The notes beneath the pieces were generated by a model. The model saw only the letters and a list, made by a program, of their open reading frames with translations, had not been told where the DNA came from and ran no database searches. A stretch of DNA of 5,601 nt. It comes from Armatimonadota bacterium (GTDB taxonomy: Bacteria; Armatimonadota; Armatimonadia; Armatimonadales; Armatimonadaceae). The stretch is taken from contig JACMMA010000156.1 in NCBI GenBank assembly GCA_014379275.1, forward strand, positions 1-5,601. The letters run 5' to 3'. The stretch's first letter is position 1, and the number at the start of each line of letters is the position of its first letter. Of this stretch, positions 5,243-5,601 are shown one piece after another. The position numbers were made by a program, and so were the translations under genes.

Positions 5243-5601
5243 CGCGTCACGCGCAGTCGGAAGCCTTTGCCTACCCGCTCGATGATCTCGATGCGAGCAG
5301 GAGTGGCTTCGTCGTCTAACACGACCCCACCGGTATAAAGGGCGTTGTAAAGCGCAACGAAGCGGCGCTCCAGTGTGGGATCGAGATCGTCGGGGGCGGC
5401 GGCAATGACGCGGAGGAAACCTTCGCGCCGGGCGGTCAACGAGACGCGATACAGGAGTACGCCAAACTTTTTTGCTTCCGGGAGTCCGTCCCCACCCCGG
5501 ACTTCTGCCACATAGGCTTCGGTCGCGCTGATAGGAATCACCACGGCTTTCTTACCACCCTTCTCATGGATCGGCGTAAGGAGAATCTCGGACGAGCCAG
5601 T
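5239..5601 (-). CDS. C-terminal part of a secreted M6-metalloprotease-like protein (5' end outside the window)
   Basis: The frame is open from the right edge to TGA at 5241-5239, giving 120 residues with no start needed inside the window. A GTG at 5544 is an available internal start, but the protein-like text continues upstream (ILLTPIHEKGGKKAVVIPIS), so I read the gene as truncated by the window edge. The order KKAVVIPISATEAYVAEVR, then KKFGVLLYRVSL, then GFLRVI, ending in IEIIERVGKGFRLRVTR, resembles the beta-rich region after the catalytic domain of M6-type proteases ('vvipLs.t.a.vvEvR ... GvLvYrV'). The catalytic HExxH would lie outside the window and is not seen, so the function rests on pattern memory only. 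A lipoprotein or other exported beta-sandwich protein is possible. The gene converges on the plus-strand genes. Confidence 0.8.
   Translation of the reverse strand, partial: TGSSEILLTPIHEKGGKKAVVIPISATEAYVAEVRGGDGLPEAKKFGVLLYRVSLTARREGFLRVIAAAPDDLDPTLERRFVALYNALYTGGVVLDDEATPARIEIIERVGKGFRLRVTR

Overview
The window looks like a chromosomal segment of a planctomycete, most likely a Gemmata-like member of the Gemmataceae. The basis is the high GC content, codons with strong G/C third positions, and above all a two-gene unit in which a large secreted cytochrome-type protein (DUF1587/PA14/DUF1595/DUF1592/DUF1588/DUF1585) is followed by a Tat-exported DUF1552 protein. This pairing is expanded in planctomycetes but also occurs in verrucomicrobia and myxobacteria, so the lineage call is an inference.

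Layout. Bases 1-159 are a non-coding leader with a weak inverted repeat and a TATAAAAT box just before the first ATG. Bases 160-2526 encode the 788-residue cytochrome-type protein. A 46-nt gap holding a small hairpin and an AGGA ribosome site leads to the 443-residue DUF1552 protein (2573-3904). A perfect 13-bp stem-loop (3913-3945) follows. Next comes a small three-helix membrane protein with a cytoplasmic-type beta-rich tail (3965-4501), whose ribosome site lies in a 10-bp palindrome. At the right edge a minus-strand gene enters the window; only its C-terminal 120 codons are seen (5239-5601), resembling the end of an M6-type secreted metalloprotease.

Between the convergent genes lie 737 bases without a convincing intact gene (4502-5238). 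The first part looks like the decayed 3' end of a gene, interrupted by a TAG. Its last 30 bases are duplicated exactly, and the two copies are separated by an exact 16-bp tandem duplication. The second part (about 4839-5242) is unusually rich in inverted repeats, including a 12-bp perfect stem followed by five T residues and a near-perfect 21-bp palindrome. This is the least explained part of the window.

How the genes work together. The cytochrome-type and DUF1552 proteins are probably co-transcribed and both exported, the first by Sec and the second by Tat, and they plausibly act as one envelope unit. Their biochemical role cannot be read from the sequence. The small membrane protein may share the transcript but is separated by a strong hairpin. 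The protease-like gene is transcribed the other way and appears unrelated. I see no CRISPR array, transposase, tRNA or rRNA.
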